Origin: an uncultured Fretibacterium sp.
GTDB taxonomy: Bacteria > Synergistota > Synergistia > Synergistales > Aminobacteriaceae
Assembly (NCBI GenBank): GCA_937892105.1
Contig: CALAUZ010000051.1
Span: forward strand, 1 to 6,667
Length of the DNA stretch: 6,667 bases
Direction of reading: 5' to 3'
Shown: positions 6,010 through 6,667 of the stretch, piece by piece
Numbering within the stretch: position 1 is the stretch's first letter
Layout of the letters: the number at the start of each line of letters is the position of its first letter
Translations under genes and position numbers: made by a program
Notes under the pieces: generated by a model
What the model saw: only the letters and a program-made list of their open reading frames with translations
Database searches by the model: none
What the model was told of the DNA's origin: nothing

Positions 6010-6444
6010 ATGAGAACAGCACTCAAAGACACTGACACTTCTGGTAACACCGCAGGAGAGAGGGTGCAGGCACAGATACCTCCAATCCCCAGCGAAACGA
6101 CCAACGCAAGCCCCAAGAAGTCAAATGTCGTATTACCGGCTCGTTTGGATTTCGTTCATGTATTCGAGCCTTGGGCTTTCAGCGTAAACGATATGCCGAG
6201 GTACTCCGTAACCCTGATTATAAGCAAGGACGATACTGATACAATTCAGAAAATTCGCAATGCCCTCAGTCAGGCTTACGAAAACAGCAAGTCCAAACTT
6301 CAAAGTGAGTATAAGGACATTCGTCGTCCCATTCATGATGGAGATAAGGAAAAACCAAACAATCCAGCATACAAAAACTGCTGGTTCATCAACGCCACAA
6401 AGCTGGAAAGGTTCGGTGCTACCTCAAAGCTGTTCAGAAGATAA
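6010..6444 (+). CDS. DUF2815-like ssDNA-binding protein, deleted and frameshifted
   Basis: The product resembles the DUF2815 family of phage and element single-strand DNA-binding proteins. After a Pro/Thr-rich N-terminal stretch (residues 1-38) come ARLDFVHVFEPWAF, PRYSVTLIISKDDTDTIQKI, a Lys-rich helix, PIHDGDKEKPNNPAYKNC and WFINAT, all in the family order. The family then normally continues for about 50 residues, through a G-C-Y and N-F-Y region, to a closing V-Q-K-x-R-D-x-E motif. Here the frame changes after about residue 133 and ends at TAA 6442-6444 with the unrelated TSKLFRR. The closing motif is found in the next frame, so an internal deletion not divisible by three is likely. The start is uncertain: ATG 6010 has a weak ribosome binding site, while GTG 6064 follows GGAG by 5 bp. 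GC content seems higher than in the rep region. Confidence 0.7.
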   Translation: MRTALKDTDTSGNTAGERVQAQIPPIPSETTNASPKKSNVVLPARLDFVHVFEPWAFSVNDMPRYSVTLIISKDDTDTIQKIRNALSQAYENSKSKLQSEYKDIRRPIHDGDKEKPNNPAYKNCWFINATKLERFGATSKLFRR

Positions 6445-6494
6445 GAGACGATGAAAGGCTTGAAAATCCCTTTGCCGTTTTTATGTCAGAGTAA
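6420..6494 (+). pseudogene. Displaced C-terminal remnant of the DUF2815-like gene
   Basis: In the frame one base before that of the DUF2815-like gene, this stretch reads YLKAVQKIRDDERLENPF and a few more residues to TAA at 6492-6494. The V-Q-K-I-R-D-x-E core matches what I know as the closing motif of DUF2815 proteins (typically N-V-Q-K-V-R-D-G-E). It overlaps the out-of-frame end of the gene above. The most direct reading is that both are one gene that lost about 40-45 codons and the frame. Whether this happened in the organism or during assembly cannot be told from the window. Confidence 0.55.
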
Positions 6495-6512
6495 CTTTCG
6501 GGCTTTCTGTTC

Positions 6513-6540
6513 TATAGGGGAGGTTAACTCCTCCTCTATA
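6513..6540 (+). promoter_or_regulatory. Strong RNA hairpin before the helicase gene
   Basis: TATAGGGGAGG (6513-6523) pairs with CCTCCTCTATA (6530-6540), an 11-bp stem with one G-U pair and a 6-base loop. No clean T run follows, so it is not a standard intrinsic terminator. It lies between the end of the DUF2815-like remnant and the helicase start, 12 bases before that gene's GGGAGG. The right arm is rich in CCTCC and could also pair with that ribosome binding site. It may act as an mRNA processing, stabilising or translation-control element. Confidence 0.5.
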
Positions 6541-6567
6541 ACTTTACTTAATGGGAGGAACTTGTAG

Positions 6568-6667
6568 ATGATTACGCTTGAACCAAAAGGAGACTATACA
6601 GATGTTGGGCAGGCTTACATACTGGCTCGCGAATACTCCAATATACTACGTCATTCTAAATCGACTG
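6568..6667 (+). CDS. D5-type primase-helicase protein, start only (3' cut by window edge)
   Basis: Only the first 33 codons are in the window. GGGAGG at 6553-6558 lies 9 bp before ATG 6568, and the codon just before the ATG is a stop, so the start is well supported. The residues DYTDVGQAYILAREYSNILR match the opening of D5_N domains, which precede the superfamily 3 helicase domain in P4/D5-type replication proteins. The same motif (DYTDVGQAKVFAHEYMNVLR) ends the truncated primase at 2981-3901, but their DNA differs considerably, so they are not a recent duplicate. Here no primase domain comes first, so this is probably a stand-alone helicase that unwinds element DNA, working with the DUF2815-like protein just upstream. 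Confidence 0.65.
   Translation, partial: MITLEPKGDYTDVGQAYILAREYSNILRHSKST

Noticed and set aside
6133..6336. Minus-strand 67-codon frame, and the plus-strand 64-codon frame at 6260-6454
   Set aside because: Both overlap the recognisable DUF2815-like core in other frames and show no family likeness.

Overview
The window looks like part of an accessory replicon (plasmid, phage-plasmid or integrated element) from a low-GC Firmicute, most likely a Clostridia-type gut bacterium. This rests on AT-rich spacers, AGGAG-type ribosome binding sites, and families common in clostridial mobile elements: an archaeo-eukaryotic primase (AEP) with PriCT and D5_N parts, a DUF2815-like single-strand DNA-binding protein and a Rep-like winged-helix protein. 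The genus cannot be read from the sequence. No rRNA, tRNA, CRISPR array or complete insertion sequence was seen.

Left part (1-3003, plus strand): a Gly/Ala-rich membrane protein cut by the window edge, then 15 bp later a secreted lipoprotein gene. The lipoprotein is a string of OB-fold repeats of the tRNA_anti-like (PF12869) type, then a helical linker and a C2-like beta domain. It is read in two frames because positions 1329-1355 match 27 bases of the Illumina TruSeq adapter, and about 60 codons of the third repeat are absent at that point. The two pieces (446-1328 and 1357-3003) are almost certainly one gene of roughly 900 codons in the organism; the break is a sequencing or assembly fault, not biology.

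Middle (2981-5732, minus strand): a replication block read leftwards. It holds a 468-residue Rep-like protein, then after a 165-bp spacer with a perfect 9-bp-arm inverted repeat, a ribbon-helix-helix protein with an AT-hook-like motif, overlapping an AEP primase. The primase keeps its catalytic motifs and PriCT domain but stops about 35 residues into D5_N, and its last 23 bp overlap the end of the lipoprotein gene tail to tail. This looks like a recombination, or assembly, junction.

Right part (5733-6667, plus strand): a divergent control region with an extended -10 promoter for rep inside an imperfect dyad, a possible 37-codon gene, and a DUF2815-like gene whose middle is missing so that its C-terminal motif lies in another frame. 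A strong hairpin follows, then the start of a D5-type helicase gene cut by the window edge. Its first residues match the D5_N stub at the end of the minus-strand primase.

The genes suggest a self-replicating element (Rep, primase, helicase, ssDNA-binding protein, small DNA-binding regulator) beside a surface or envelope cargo module. Several breaks, at least one clearly technical, mean gene integrity here should be read with caution. The most unusual biology is the multi-OB-fold lipoprotein and its membrane-protein partner; I see no firm evidence for a complete new system.
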